A stretch of DNA of 35,656 nt from Duganella sp. Root1480D1. GTDB lineage: Bacteria > Pseudomonadota > Gammaproteobacteria > Burkholderiales > Burkholderiaceae_D. The position numbers were made by a program, and so were the translations under genes. Every line of letters begins with the position of its first letter. Position 1 is the stretch's first letter. Below the pieces are notes generated by a model. It was not told the DNA's origin. It saw only the letters and a list, made by a program, of their open reading frames with translations, and made no database searches. Location of the stretch: the NCBI RefSeq assembly GCF_001427305.1, contig NZ_LMFZ01000019.1:1-35656 (forward strand), given 5' to 3'. This document shows positions 1 through 6,776 of this stretch, one piece after another.

Positions 1-54
1 CGGCCCGGAACTCCGGCGTGTATGTTGCGGCCCGGAACTCCGGCGTGTATGTTG
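1..54. repeat. 27-bp exact tandem repeat inside orfA
   Basis: Bases 1-27 and 28-54 are identical. The unit is 9 codons long, so the frame is kept. The window starts exactly at the repeat boundary, so more copies could lie to the left, or the duplication could be an assembly-edge artefact. Confidence 0.9.
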
Positions 55-64
55 TTGATCTCAT
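1..64 (-). CDS. IS3/IS911-type transposase OrfA, N-terminus (partial)
   Basis: The ATG is at 64-62 on the minus strand, preceded by a good ribosome binding site (AAAGGGAG, about 8 bases upstream). The 21 visible residues contain the TYTPEFRA motif typical of the N-terminal helix-turn-helix protein (HTH_Tnp_1) of IS3-family elements. The motif is present twice in a row because a 27-base segment (1-27 and 28-54) is exactly duplicated in frame. This is unusual: family members carry the motif once. The rest of the protein lies outside the window, so whether the reading frame stays intact cannot be judged. Confidence 0.6.
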   Translation of the reverse strand, partial: MRSTTYTPEFRAATYTPEFRA

Positions 65-236
65 GTTTTCACTCCCTTTGACAAGTTTATCAAATGGAAG
101 TGTCCGAAAAAGTCAGGTTACCTCACCGCCGAGTTGTTCATCGACTTTTTGCTTGAGGTACTGATTCACGTATCGCGGTTTTTCCGCTGAAAAAGTCATC
201 GCGTTTTATCCTATGCTGTCGGTCCCCTGATGGCCG

Positions 237-422
237 TTAGGCGCGCTGCTCATTTACTAAGCGAACCAGGAGTTCGCCCAGTTCCAATGCCTCCTGTTCG
301 CCGAGTTCAACTGGATCCCTGCCAGGTGTATTGACCTTCAGGTGGATGCCACCGTCAACCCAGATACTGATATCACCGCTCGCCATTTCGAAGACTTCAG
401 TTTCTTGTTTGTTGTCAGACAT
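237..422 (-). CDS. Small hypothetical protein (61 aa)
   Basis: Unrecognised acidic protein of 61 residues, the last member of the minus-strand array. The start was placed at the ATG at 422-420 (MSDNKQETEV) rather than at an upstream in-frame start near 497. The longer version would translate straight through the recurring intergenic motif, while the shorter one has a purine-rich AAAGGCGAGTG stretch upstream. The middle part (ISIWVDGGIHLKV) looks like two short beta strands, and the C-terminal half (EQEALELGELLVRLVNEQ) like an amphipathic helix. The TAA stop at 239-237 overlaps motif copy 222-236. No signal peptide or membrane segment. Function unknown; small cytoplasmic immunity-like or regulatory proteins have this form, but nothing specific supports that. 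Confidence 0.6.
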   Translation of the reverse strand: MSDNKQETEVFEMASGDISIWVDGGIHLKVNTPGRDPVELGEQEALELGELLVRLVNEQRA

Positions 423-503
423 TGCTTCACTCGCCTTTCTTGCGTGCTTTTGTTGGATTAGCCAGATGTCGTCGCGGTGGCTGCTACTGGCCGACATCCG
501 AAA

Positions 504-932
504 TTATACTGGCGCGTCCCCGGCCTGCGCCGCCAGCGCAGGTCCGTAAAGGCCCGCATTTGTAAGCGCCGCACGCAGCGCGAGAGCAGTTGCCATAGCG
601 TAGCAACTAAGCTTCGAATCAGTCTGGTGATAAGCCCCACCCACGACTCGAATGACCGTGTTAGAGAGGTGGTCGCCAGCGAACTCATCTTCGGTCATAA
701 CGTGTTTAATCGCAGAGATAACACCATCCAGAAAAATCAACGGAATCTGGGACTCACTCACCTCCCAGCTCAATACACATGGCCCATAGCTTTCCTCGCC
801 GGGCTCCAAAACCAGATCGATGACACCGTAACGTCCAGGCGGTCCCATCTGGCGAACGAAGCGGCCCTCACCCACGCACCTACCAGGGACATTCACGCCC
901 CTGGTTCCAGTCATGTATAAATAAAAGAGCAT
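504..932 (-). CDS. Small protein resembling elongation factor G domain IV
   Basis: 142 residues. The ATG at 932-930 has an excellent ribosome binding site (GGAG six bases upstream). The C-terminal part, roughly residues 95-125, with GGAYHQTDSKLSCYAMATAL, resembles the EF-G domain IV pattern G-S/A-Y-H-x-V/T-D-S followed by an Ala-rich helix (ribosomal S5 domain 2-like fold). The preceding LSNTVIRVV would be the strand before it. No GTPase motifs are present and the protein is far too short to be a translation factor. This is a fold-level resemblance seen by eye, not a family assignment. It could be a stand-alone domain-IV-like protein or chance similarity. No signal peptide. Confidence 0.5.
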   Translation of the reverse strand: MLFYLYMTGTRGVNVPGRCVGEGRFVRQMGPPGRYGVIDLVLEPGEESYGPCVLSWEVSESQIPLIFLDGVISAIKHVMTEDEFAGDHLSNTVIRVVGGAYHQTDSKLSCYAMATALALRAALTNAGLYGPALAAQAGDAPV

Positions 933-998
933 CTACTTCTCCAACGAATACTTAAATGCGAAAACTGCCCTTTTTTCACCGTCCGGATCTGGCCGGGA

Positions 999-1268
999 TT
1001 AGACATCGCGGGGCAATTTCGCCAGCCAGCTCTGAACTCGGACCAGAATTGGCCCAATCTCCGGAGCAAACCCATCTTCATCGTGCCACTGAGCGATATC
1101 AAGATCCATGGCCATGCTCTCACTTTCTCTAATCAGGTCGTATGGCATGCCTTCAAGAGCTTTACCGTTTCCTCGAATCGATTCAGCAAGCCCCCGCGCA
1201 TCGCCTTGACGTGCCTGAAGTAGAGCCAGACTCGCTTCGATACGAGCGATTAGCGTTTGGTTAGACAT
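999..1268 (-). CDS. Hypothetical protein (89 aa)
   Basis: Unrecognised, 89 residues, mostly helical. The N-terminal third (IEASLALLQARQGDARGLAE) reads as an amphipathic helix, followed by LEGMPYDLIRESESMAMDLD and a C-terminal helix ending VRVQSWLAKLPRDV. Acidic, cytoplasmic, no Cys. The start is the ATG at 1268; there is only a weak ribosome binding site. The TAA stop (1001-999) lies four bases from motif copy 981-995. Size, acidity and position suggest a cargo gene like its neighbours; no function can be proposed. Confidence 0.55.
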   Translation of the reverse strand: MSNQTLIARIEASLALLQARQGDARGLAESIRGNGKALEGMPYDLIRESESMAMDLDIAQWHDEDGFAPEIGPILVRVQSWLAKLPRDV

Positions 1269-1348
1269 GAACGTGGTGATTCAAAAAATGGCAAAAAAAA
1301 ACGTCAAGTAACTTTGTCCGGTCCTGGCCGTTGGTGACCGCCGCTTAC

Positions 1349-1759
1349 TTAATTTGAAACGGCAACTCCAAGTATACGATCCCGCGTCACGATCGCTTGT
1401 ATTTGCGGCTTAGTGTACTTGGCCTCGGGATCAGTGCCGACGTCGTCATCCGCGTGCATGTACTCGCCCTGATCAAAGGCAAGATAGACATCGTTCGCGT
1501 AACTAGGAAGCATTACTTGATGCTGAGAGAGGCAATACGAGTTAAGCGAATTGAGCGCGCAATCAGCGACTTCGTATTCCAGCTCACCGTCATGATACCT
1601 GTGTGCGACGCAGCGAGCGAAGTGGTCCATAAAGTCACTCACCGTCATACCGGCGGCGCAGCGAACCGCCTCAAAAGCATCGTGATGCAAAGGAGGAATC
1701 CCGCCGCTCTTGGAAAAGGCTTCGTGCGCAAAATGAATTAATTGGACGAGACTGCTCAT
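1349..1759 (-). CDS. Hypothetical acidic protein (136 aa)
   Basis: The start was placed at the ATG at 1759-1757 (MSSLVQLIHF), which has AGGA just upstream. An upstream in-frame GTG at 1822 would overlap the preceding gene and translate the intergenic motif. The protein is His- and Asp-rich. Its central part is helical (TVSDFMDHFARCVAHRYHDG, then EYEVADCALNSL), and it ends with an acidic segment (FDQGEYMHADDDVGTDPEAK) and a short helix. This style, a helical bundle with a conserved-looking YLAFDQGEY loop, is common in small cytoplasmic immunity-like proteins, but I do not recognise a named family. Confidence 0.55.
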   Translation of the reverse strand: MSSLVQLIHFAHEAFSKSGGIPPLHHDAFEAVRCAAGMTVSDFMDHFARCVAHRYHDGELEYEVADCALNSLNSYCLSQHQVMLPSYANDVYLAFDQGEYMHADDDVGTDPEAKYTKPQIQAIVTRDRILGVAVSN

Positions 1760-1818
1760 TGAATCCTGGAGTGGCCGACGAGCGGCATCGTTATAGTTGT
1801 TGCGTCCGGTTCTGGCCG

Positions 1819-2199
1819 TCACAAGCCCACGGACAGTCTGATTCCATTGTCGGCCAAAAATGCAGCAGCTTCTCTGGCATCGTCAACCAATTCCGTGGCA
1901 GGGCCGCCGCGCCCGGTTACTGCAACAGTCCAGCAACCGTGCATACCAAGTGATAAACATCGAGTCCTGAATTCCAAACGCTGCGCTGGTTCAGGTGCTT
2001 CATAAAGCAGGCGTGCCGCGAAGTTAGTCCAGTACGCGGCTTCAACATTGTCCCTTTGTAGCTCGCAACCGATTCTATCGTGACAGATCACAGACCACAC
2101 TTCCGCCTTTAGGAGCTGGTCGTCCTCGGGAATAAACTCGCGGGCAACGCTAAGCAAAGCTTCGGTTGGAGAAAAGATGTAAAACAACGAAGTTTGCAT
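1819..2199 (-). CDS. Hypothetical protein (126 aa)
   Basis: Unrecognised, 126 residues, alpha/beta in character. It opens with a hydrophobic strand (MQTSLFYIFSP) and closes with DDAREAAAFLADNGIRLSVGL, a helix followed by a strand. Four Cys are scattered and form no motif. The start is the ATG at 2199, without a clear ribosome binding site. The stop codon at 1821-1819 directly abuts motif copy 1804-1818. The next gene of the array begins 59 bases downstream. Cytoplasmic; function unknown. Confidence 0.55.
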   Translation of the reverse strand: MQTSLFYIFSPTEALLSVAREFIPEDDQLLKAEVWSVICHDRIGCELQRDNVEAAYWTNFAARLLYEAPEPAQRLEFRTRCLSLGMHGCWTVAVTGRGGPATELVDDAREAAAFLADNGIRLSVGL

Positions 2200-2248
2200 G
2201 GTATTTCATGTCGTGAATTGATGCCGCACAGGTCCACTTTTGGCCAAT

Positions 2249-2539
2249 CTAGGCCGTCGCAAAGACGATTACGACGAACGGGTAGGCTTTAATCTCGCCT
2301 GCGATGCGTTCCAACCCCTTAAAGAAACGCGGCTCTTGACACTGGAGCTTTTGCGTATTGCTGAGGGTTATTTGGCATTCGCCGGGCCATCCAGGGCCTC
2401 CTCCAGATACCGCATCCCAGAACGCATCGAGATTTCGACCGAAAACTTCGGCACCGTCTGGGCGAATAACTTCAAGGTAAAGGTCCCAGAATTCACCCTC
2501 GGAGTCTATTTGGGAGCAGTCGAGCTGAAAAGTTTTCAT
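2249..2539 (-). CDS. Barstar-family ribonuclease inhibitor
   Basis: Barstar is a small alpha/beta protein that plugs the active site of barnase-type ribonucleases. The 96 residues match the family in length (barstar is about 90) and in layout: an N-terminal strand (MKTFQLDCSQI), a helix (FWDLYLEVI), then the signature helix FGRNLDAFWDAVSG, equivalent to barstar YGENLDALWDCLTG and containing the Asn-Leu-Asp-Ala-hydrophobic-Trp-Asp core. A helix (FFKGLERIAGEI) and a final strand (FVVIVFA) follow. No barnase-like toxin is adjacent, so it is an orphan inhibitor within the small-gene array. A perfect TATAAT lies only six bases before the ATG, so the transcript may be leaderless. Confidence 0.82.
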   Translation of the reverse strand: MKTFQLDCSQIDSEGEFWDLYLEVIRPDGAEVFGRNLDAFWDAVSGGGPGWPGECQITLSNTQKLQCQEPRFFKGLERIAGEIKAYPFVVIVFATA

Positions 2540-2582
2540 CGATACATTATATTGAATGGTCTGCTATTGGCCGTTTGCGACA

Positions 2583-2993
2583 TTATCGTAAATCTTCAAG
2601 CGTGCGGCTAAACGCTGGCAAAGACATCGACTTCGATTTCTCTTGGTACTCTGCCTCCGTCAATGGACCTGTGACGCTTTCGCTCGGGTCCAATAGTTCC
2701 GCATCTTTTTGGATGTCGATGATGAAATAGTTGGTCACGGATCTGTCATTGGACGGGTGTTGCTTGGCCACGATGAATTGCTCACTCCATCCCACCGAGA
2801 ATACCGTCTCTTCAATTCGCCCCACGCAAGAGTCTTTCCCCTTTAATTCGTAACAGACGCTCATCTGCTCGGAAATGTCGATAGCCGACAAACGATAGGG
2901 ACCAGTGATTTTTTCGTCGAATATGACCGATTGCCAGCAACCGGTCAGTAGCGTGAGTAGAAGTCCGAGAATTGGCAGGAAAAATTTCCGCAT
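2583..2993 (-). CDS. Hypothetical lipoprotein (136 aa)
   Basis: The N-terminus MRKFFLPILGLLLTLLTGCW is a clear lipoprotein signal: positive residues, a hydrophobic stretch and the lipobox LLTGC, with the lipidated Cys at residue 19. The mature part is about 118 residues, with two Cys (in the VCYELKGKDSCVG region) that could form a disulfide in the periplasm. Strands such as SVGWSEQFIVAK and VTNYFIIDI suggest a small beta-rich domain. No family recognised. Its stop is ten bases from motif copy 2559-2573. It shares a motif-bounded segment with the next upstream gene, the only such pair in the array. Confidence 0.65.
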   Translation of the reverse strand: MRKFFLPILGLLLTLLTGCWQSVIFDEKITGPYRLSAIDISEQMSVCYELKGKDSCVGRIEETVFSVGWSEQFIVAKQHPSNDRSVTNYFIIDIQKDAELLDPSESVTGPLTEAEYQEKSKSMSLPAFSRTLEDLR

Positions 2994-3053
2994 AGTTCGT
3001 TAGTTTTGATTGTCAGTTGCCGTCAGCAGCAAAAGCCATCGCTTCAACGCGCA

Positions 3054-3398
3054 TCACCGCTGCGTATAGTAGTCAGGCCAAAGTTCATGAAGATAGGCTT
3101 CCAGAGGTTGTCCGTCGCCATCGACAAGACTAACACCCGATATTTCTTTCAACGACCCGGAACCATCAAGTCCGGCAAGTATGCTATGCATGATGCCAGA
3201 GGAGATCTGATCTATGAATGACTCAACCTGCGCCTGGCAGTTTGCCAATTTGATCGCAGCCTGCAGTTGCCGAATTCCTTCATCATTTTCAAAGGCAACT
3301 AGATCTGTCGATTCATCAGTGAGAACTTGTGTCGCAGTCTTCACCCAATACTGGTGGATTTTTGCAAGCTCACTTAGAAAGCGTTCTTCCGCTGCCAA
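3054..3398 (-). CDS. Hypothetical helical protein (114 aa), TTG start
   Basis: Unrecognised, about 114 residues, predicted mostly helical (ERFLSELAKIHQYWVKTATQ, then IRQLQAAIKLANCQAQVESF). The best start is a TTG at 3398-3396 because GGAGAGAG lies just upstream; the nearby ATG is in another frame. No signal peptide. It is separated by 60 bases from the lipoprotein gene downstream with no copy of the intergenic motif in between, so the two may form one transferable unit. Confidence 0.55.
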   Translation of the reverse strand: MAAEERFLSELAKIHQYWVKTATQVLTDESTDLVAFENDEGIRQLQAAIKLANCQAQVESFIDQISSGIMHSILAGLDGSGSLKEISGVSLVDGDGQPLEAYLHELWPDYYTQR

Positions 3399-3670
3399 TT
3401 CTCTCTCTCCATTTATAAATTTAGCGTCATCAACTCGCCATTTCAGGCAGTTGGGTCTCCGTCTGCTATTGGCCGGTTGCTGTCGATTGTACGCGACGTT
3501 GAACCGGCGCCCGACCGCTCGGCGGCTGACGCCCCAAAGCCGGCCCTCAATTACTTGCCAGACTGCGCGCGCTTGCTAGCTCAATTCCCTGTAGTCCCAT
3601 CGGCGTCAACGCATGTGCCGGCACCAGCCTAATCGCCGCGCTCCGCACCCGCACAGCAGCCACTTCTGCA
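3399..3670. other. Longest gene-free gap within the small-gene array
   Basis: 272 bases without a convincing gene. One copy of the recurring motif lies at 3461-3475. The remaining DNA (about 3480-3670) is GC-richer than the flanking genes, and the short reading frames in it have no ribosome binding sites. It may be the remnant of a decayed array member or a long 3' region of the lipoprotein gene at 3671-4123. Confidence 0.4.
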
Positions 3671-4123
3671 CTAGCGCCCCTTGAGCAGATCCTTGATCGC
3701 CGCTCGATCCGATTCGAAGAAATTGGAGAGCAGCTTTTCTGCGATAAATGGCACGCCGAGTTTGGATTGAAAATCAGGGCTGGCAGGGTGCAAGATCACA
3801 TAGCAGTCGCGCGTAACCTTGTCGACGTAAGATCCATGTTCAAGTCGTGCGAACGTCACTTCGACCGGATCCCAGTCGCCCGAAATTACTTCCCTGACAC
3901 GAGCACGATACTTCGCCCATCCATAAAATTCAATACACTGCTGGCCTTCGGGGCAGTCAGGCTTGGGACGAAAATCCGTGAAAACATTCTCGAGCACTTC
4001 AACCCTGAGTACAACGGCGTCGGTTGGCAAATTGTTGGGGGCTGCGGACAGAGAGCGCACGGACACGCCGCCACATCCGAGCATGATCAAACAAAGTGCA
4101 ATATTTGCAAAAAAACGTATCAT
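3671..4123 (-). CDS. Hypothetical lipoprotein (150 aa)
   Basis: The start was placed at the ATG at 4123-4121, which has AGGA upstream and begins a classic lipoprotein signal (MIRFFANIALCLIMLGCGG, lipobox IMLGC, lipidated Cys at residue 17); an upstream in-frame start would add seven residues before it. The mature domain is beta-rich (AVVLRVEVLENVF, YRARVREVISGDW, VEVTFARLEHGSYV). It has a Cys pair in PDCPEGQQC and one in RDCYVIL, probably oxidised in the periplasm. The pattern of an early strand, a YRARVREVISGDW segment and a C-terminal CYVIL strand is seen in small exported beta-sandwich proteins, but no named family is recognised. It is the first gene of the minus-strand array. Confidence 0.65.
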   Translation of the reverse strand: MIRFFANIALCLIMLGCGGVSVRSLSAAPNNLPTDAVVLRVEVLENVFTDFRPKPDCPEGQQCIEFYGWAKYRARVREVISGDWDPVEVTFARLEHGSYVDKVTRDCYVILHPASPDFQSKLGVPFIAEKLLSNFFESDRAAIKDLLKGR

Positions 4124-4203
4124 GCGGCGTCCTGAATAAGTCAATGTGAGCGACCATGAATGACTGGTTTTGGCCGTTTTCGGACCAAGCGAGACTCCAT
4201 CCC

Positions 4204-4224
4204 ATCTGACAGTAAGTGTCAGAT
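4204..4224 (-). terminator. Perfect 8-bp hairpin after the hexosaminidase gene
   Basis: ATCTGACA (4204-4211) and TGTCAGAT (4217-4224) pair perfectly around the 5-base loop GTAAG, about 20 bases past the stop of the hexosaminidase gene. No T-run follows on the minus strand, so it is a weak intrinsic terminator at best. It could instead be a short palindromic intergenic repeat marking the right border of the accessory array. Confidence 0.4.
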
Positions 4225-4244
4225 TAAGCTTGAGCCACTACAGT

Positions 4245-6686
4245 TTAGCGGTTGTCGATGCGCGAAACGGTTCCGCGCCGGCCATTGCGGTCGAAGGCGG
4301 CCACCTGGACCAGGCCGCGTTCGGCGATCGGGCCTTGTACCAGAGGGCTGGCGGTGGTCGGTTCGCTGCCGTCGCTGGTGTAGCGCAGGGCCAAGCCGGG
4401 CAGGGCGTGGTTGGCGTAGACCTTGCCGCCATCCTGCGCCAGGCCGGGTGGCGCGATGCGGTAATTGACCGGGCCCAGGGGCGCCTGCTCCAGGTCCAGG
4501 CGGGGCAGCACGCGCTGGCCCAGTGCGTTGACAAAACCTGACCACGCGGCGCGATACAAAGGATAGGCGGAGGAGGGCTTCGGTTCGGTTGCCCATGCCG
4601 GATCGGCGGCCCAGGCGCGTTCGGCCACAGCCAGCAGGCGCGGCACGAGCAGGTAGTCGATCAGGGCCGGATCGCGGATGGTTTCGGTCCACAGCGCGGC
4701 TTCCAGGCCGCGGATGCGGGCCTTGCCGGCCTCGGTCAGGCTCGCGTCCAGCGGGATGAAGTTGTAGACGTCGTCGAGCTCGATGTAGGCGGCCCAGTTG
4801 ACGCCCGGTTCATCGGGGTTCTTGTTGTGGCTCATGTCCAGGTATTGCCTGGTCGCCGGGGCCAGCACCACGTCGTAGCCGGCATTGGCGAGGCGGTAGC
4901 CCAGGTCTGCCGCCTCGCCGATGTTATTCCAGACGTGGAGCGTGATGCCGCGTTGGGCGAAGTGGGGATTGGGCGTGTGTTTGTGCGTTCCCAGCTCCTC
5001 CCAGCCGTTGGTAGCGAGGCCGTTCTTGCGCAGGATGGCGTCGACGCGGTCGTAGAAGTAGTCCCACAGCTCGGCCATGGATTGCAGGTTCTTGCGGGCC
5101 ATCAGCGTGCGGCTGGCCGGCGACTTTTCCCAGGCGCCGGCTGGCACTTCGTCGCCGCCGACATGGAGGGAGCGTAGCGGAACGCCGGCTTCGCGGTGCA
5201 GTGCGGCGACCTGTTTCACGACGTGTTCGATGAAGCTGAAGCTGGACTCCAGGCCCGGGTTCATCACATTGTCGTTGTAATTCTGTGCGGACTTGTATTG
5301 CGAGCGGTCGTCAAGGTCGTTCAGCAGGTATTTGCCGGCGCCTGCCTGGCCGGCCGCTTTCATGCGGCGGTAGCGTGCCTCCATCGCTTGCACCGCGGCG
5401 CGTGCGTGGCCGGGCATTTCGATTTCGGGGATCACTTCGATATGGCGGGCGGCCGCATAGCGCAGGATTTCGAGGTAGTCGGCGCGGGAATAGTAACCGC
5501 TGCCGTGCGGGTCGCTGGCGCTGGGGCCGGAACCGTATTCCGGCTGCAGGCGCACGCCCGGCTTTGCGCTATGGCCTCGCACTGCGCCGATGCCGGTCAA
5601 TTCCGGCAGGCCTGGGATTTCGAGGCGCCAGCCTTCGTCGTCGGTCAGGTGGAAATGGAAGACGTTCAGCTTGAAGCGCGCCATCAGGTCAAGCAGGCGG
5701 AAGACGGTCTGCTTGGGCTGGAAGTTGCGGCTCACGTCCAGCATCAGGCCGCGATACGCAAAGCGTGGGGCGTCGGTGACCGTCAGCACCGGCAGCTCGA
5801 CCGCCTGCTTGCTGCCCGCAGCGGGCAGCGGCAGCAGGTCGCGCAGCGACTGCAAGCCGTGCGCAACGCCGGCAGCGCTGTTGCCATTGATGGTGACGCC
5901 GTTGGCGTCCACTGCCAGCGTATAGGCTTCCGGCGAAGCCTGCCCGGCGATAGCACCCACGGTGAGACGCAGCGTGGCGCTGGACGGTGCGGCCGCACTG
6001 GCGGGCCAGTATTGTTTGAGCAGGCTTTCGGCAACCCCGGCCTCGTTTTTCAGGCCGATGCCGGCAACGATGGCGGGCGCCGATTCCAGGTGCAGCGTGC
6101 CGGCGCCTTTTTGCAGTTGCAGCGGCGTGGGGAAGATTGGCGGCACAGCGGCCGCAGGCAGCACGATGGTCCGGGCGTTGCGCTGATACAGATCCAGCGC
6201 CGTTACCGCCTGGCCCTTCTCGAGCTGGTCCGGGCGCGGCAGCGGCAGCAACTGGTAGTCCGTTATCGCTTGCGCCTGTTCCGGTGTCGAGCCATACACC
6301 AGGTATAAACCCGAAGGAGCGCGGTACATCTTGGCATCGGCACTGGACGCGCGGTAGGCCGCATCCAGCGCCTGTCCTGGGGCCAGGCCGCCAAAGCCCG
6401 GTTCTGGACGCAGGCGGTACAGGGTCCCGCCCAGTTCATCGATCGCCAGCTTGCCCGGCAACGAACCAGCCACGGCGCATTCGATGCAATTGAAATAGAT
6501 CGACCAGCCTTGCGCTGGCAGCGGATTGCGGTCCAGGTTCCTGATTCCAAGCCGGCCGCCCTTGCCGGCGTCCAGCTGCTCCCATTGCGCCTGGAGGCGG
6601 TCGCCGCTCGCATATTGTGGCGCAGCTGTGGCGGAAGAAAGCGCCAGCAGCAGCGCCAGGGAAACAACCGAACTGATTGAAGTCAT
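4245..6686 (-). CDS. Beta-N-acetylhexosaminidase (chitobiase), GH20, secreted
   Basis: Hydrolyses terminal N-acetylglucosamine from chitobiose and chito-oligomers in the periplasm or outside the cell. The 813-residue protein has a Sec signal peptide (cleavage after ATAA, residue 22), then an N-terminal CHB_HEX carbohydrate-binding domain (about 30-160), a GH20b domain (about 185-305), the GH20 TIM barrel (about 310-700) and a C-terminal chitobiase immunoglobulin-like domain (about 735-810, TSDGSEPTTASPLVQGP). The catalytic pair of the substrate-assisted mechanism is visible in HVGGDEV as D512-E513. FHFHLTDDEGWRLEIPGL and EIEMPGHARAA are further GH20 signatures. Length and domain order match Vibrio/Serratia-type chitobiases. 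It stands alone; no chitinase or transporter is next to it. Confidence 0.93.
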   Translation of the reverse strand: MTSISSVVSLALLLALSSATAAPQYASGDRLQAQWEQLDAGKGGRLGIRNLDRNPLPAQGWSIYFNCIECAVAGSLPGKLAIDELGGTLYRLRPEPGFGGLAPGQALDAAYRASSADAKMYRAPSGLYLVYGSTPEQAQAITDYQLLPLPRPDQLEKGQAVTALDLYQRNARTIVLPAAAVPPIFPTPLQLQKGAGTLHLESAPAIVAGIGLKNEAGVAESLLKQYWPASAAAPSSATLRLTVGAIAGQASPEAYTLAVDANGVTINGNSAAGVAHGLQSLRDLLPLPAAGSKQAVELPVLTVTDAPRFAYRGLMLDVSRNFQPKQTVFRLLDLMARFKLNVFHFHLTDDEGWRLEIPGLPELTGIGAVRGHSAKPGVRLQPEYGSGPSASDPHGSGYYSRADYLEILRYAAARHIEVIPEIEMPGHARAAVQAMEARYRRMKAAGQAGAGKYLLNDLDDRSQYKSAQNYNDNVMNPGLESSFSFIEHVVKQVAALHREAGVPLRSLHVGGDEVPAGAWEKSPASRTLMARKNLQSMAELWDYFYDRVDAILRKNGLATNGWEELGTHKHTPNPHFAQRGITLHVWNNIGEAADLGYRLANAGYDVVLAPATRQYLDMSHNKNPDEPGVNWAAYIELDDVYNFIPLDASLTEAGKARIRGLEAALWTETIRDPALIDYLLVPRLLAVAERAWAADPAWATEPKPSSAYPLYRAAWSGFVNALGQRVLPRLDLEQAPLGPVNYRIAPPGLAQDGGKVYANHALPGLALRYTSDGSEPTTASPLVQGPIAERGLVQVAAFDRNGRRGTVSRIDNR

Positions 6687-6776
6687 GGAATCTGCTTGTC
6701 TCGTGTTGTGAAGGTGGTGGCGCTAGTATAAAGATGTTGCAGCAGCCACTCCATGACACCGGACCGGGCTAGTTTT

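Larger units (their letters stand above)
1..115 (-). mobile_element. IS3-family insertion sequence, left part only
   Basis: The window opens inside an insertion sequence that reads leftwards out of it. What is visible is the start of orfA plus about 50 bases of upstream DNA. On the minus strand that DNA contains TGACTTTTTCGGACACTTCC (about 115-96), which looks like an IS3-type terminal inverted repeat (starts with TG, contains a GGACACTT core). The outer boundary near 115 is a guess because the other end of the element is not in the window and no target duplication can be checked. Confidence 0.5.
222..4176 (+). repeat. Nine copies of a 15-bp intergenic motif punctuating the small-gene array
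   Basis: Copies read on the plus strand, with consensus roughly GTCYGSTNYTGGCCG, at 222-236, 479-493, 981-995, 1316-1330, 1804-1818, 2232-2246, 2559-2573, 3461-3475 and 4162-4176. All have the same orientation, opposite to the genes. In seven of the eight spaces a copy sits within about 20 bases downstream of a stop codon. Some copies extend into an imperfect hairpin, for example GTCTGC-loop-GCGAC at 2559-2582. The copies at 2559 and 3461 are identical. Neither integron core (GTTRRRY nor RYYYAAC) is paired around the motif. Confidence 0.75.

Noticed and set aside
1..115. Composite transposon carrying the small-gene array
   Set aside because: Only one IS end is visible and no second copy is found on the right side of the array.
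222..4176. Classical integron attC sites in the small-gene array
   Set aside because: GCCTAAC occurs at 242-236 on the minus strand, overlapping a stop codon as in real cassettes, but no paired GTTRRRY core follows at a suitable distance, several intergenic gaps are under 50 bases, and no integrase is present.
5196..6308. 370-codon plus-strand frame
   Set aside because: Antisense to the hexosaminidase gene, whose domains and catalytic residues are clear.
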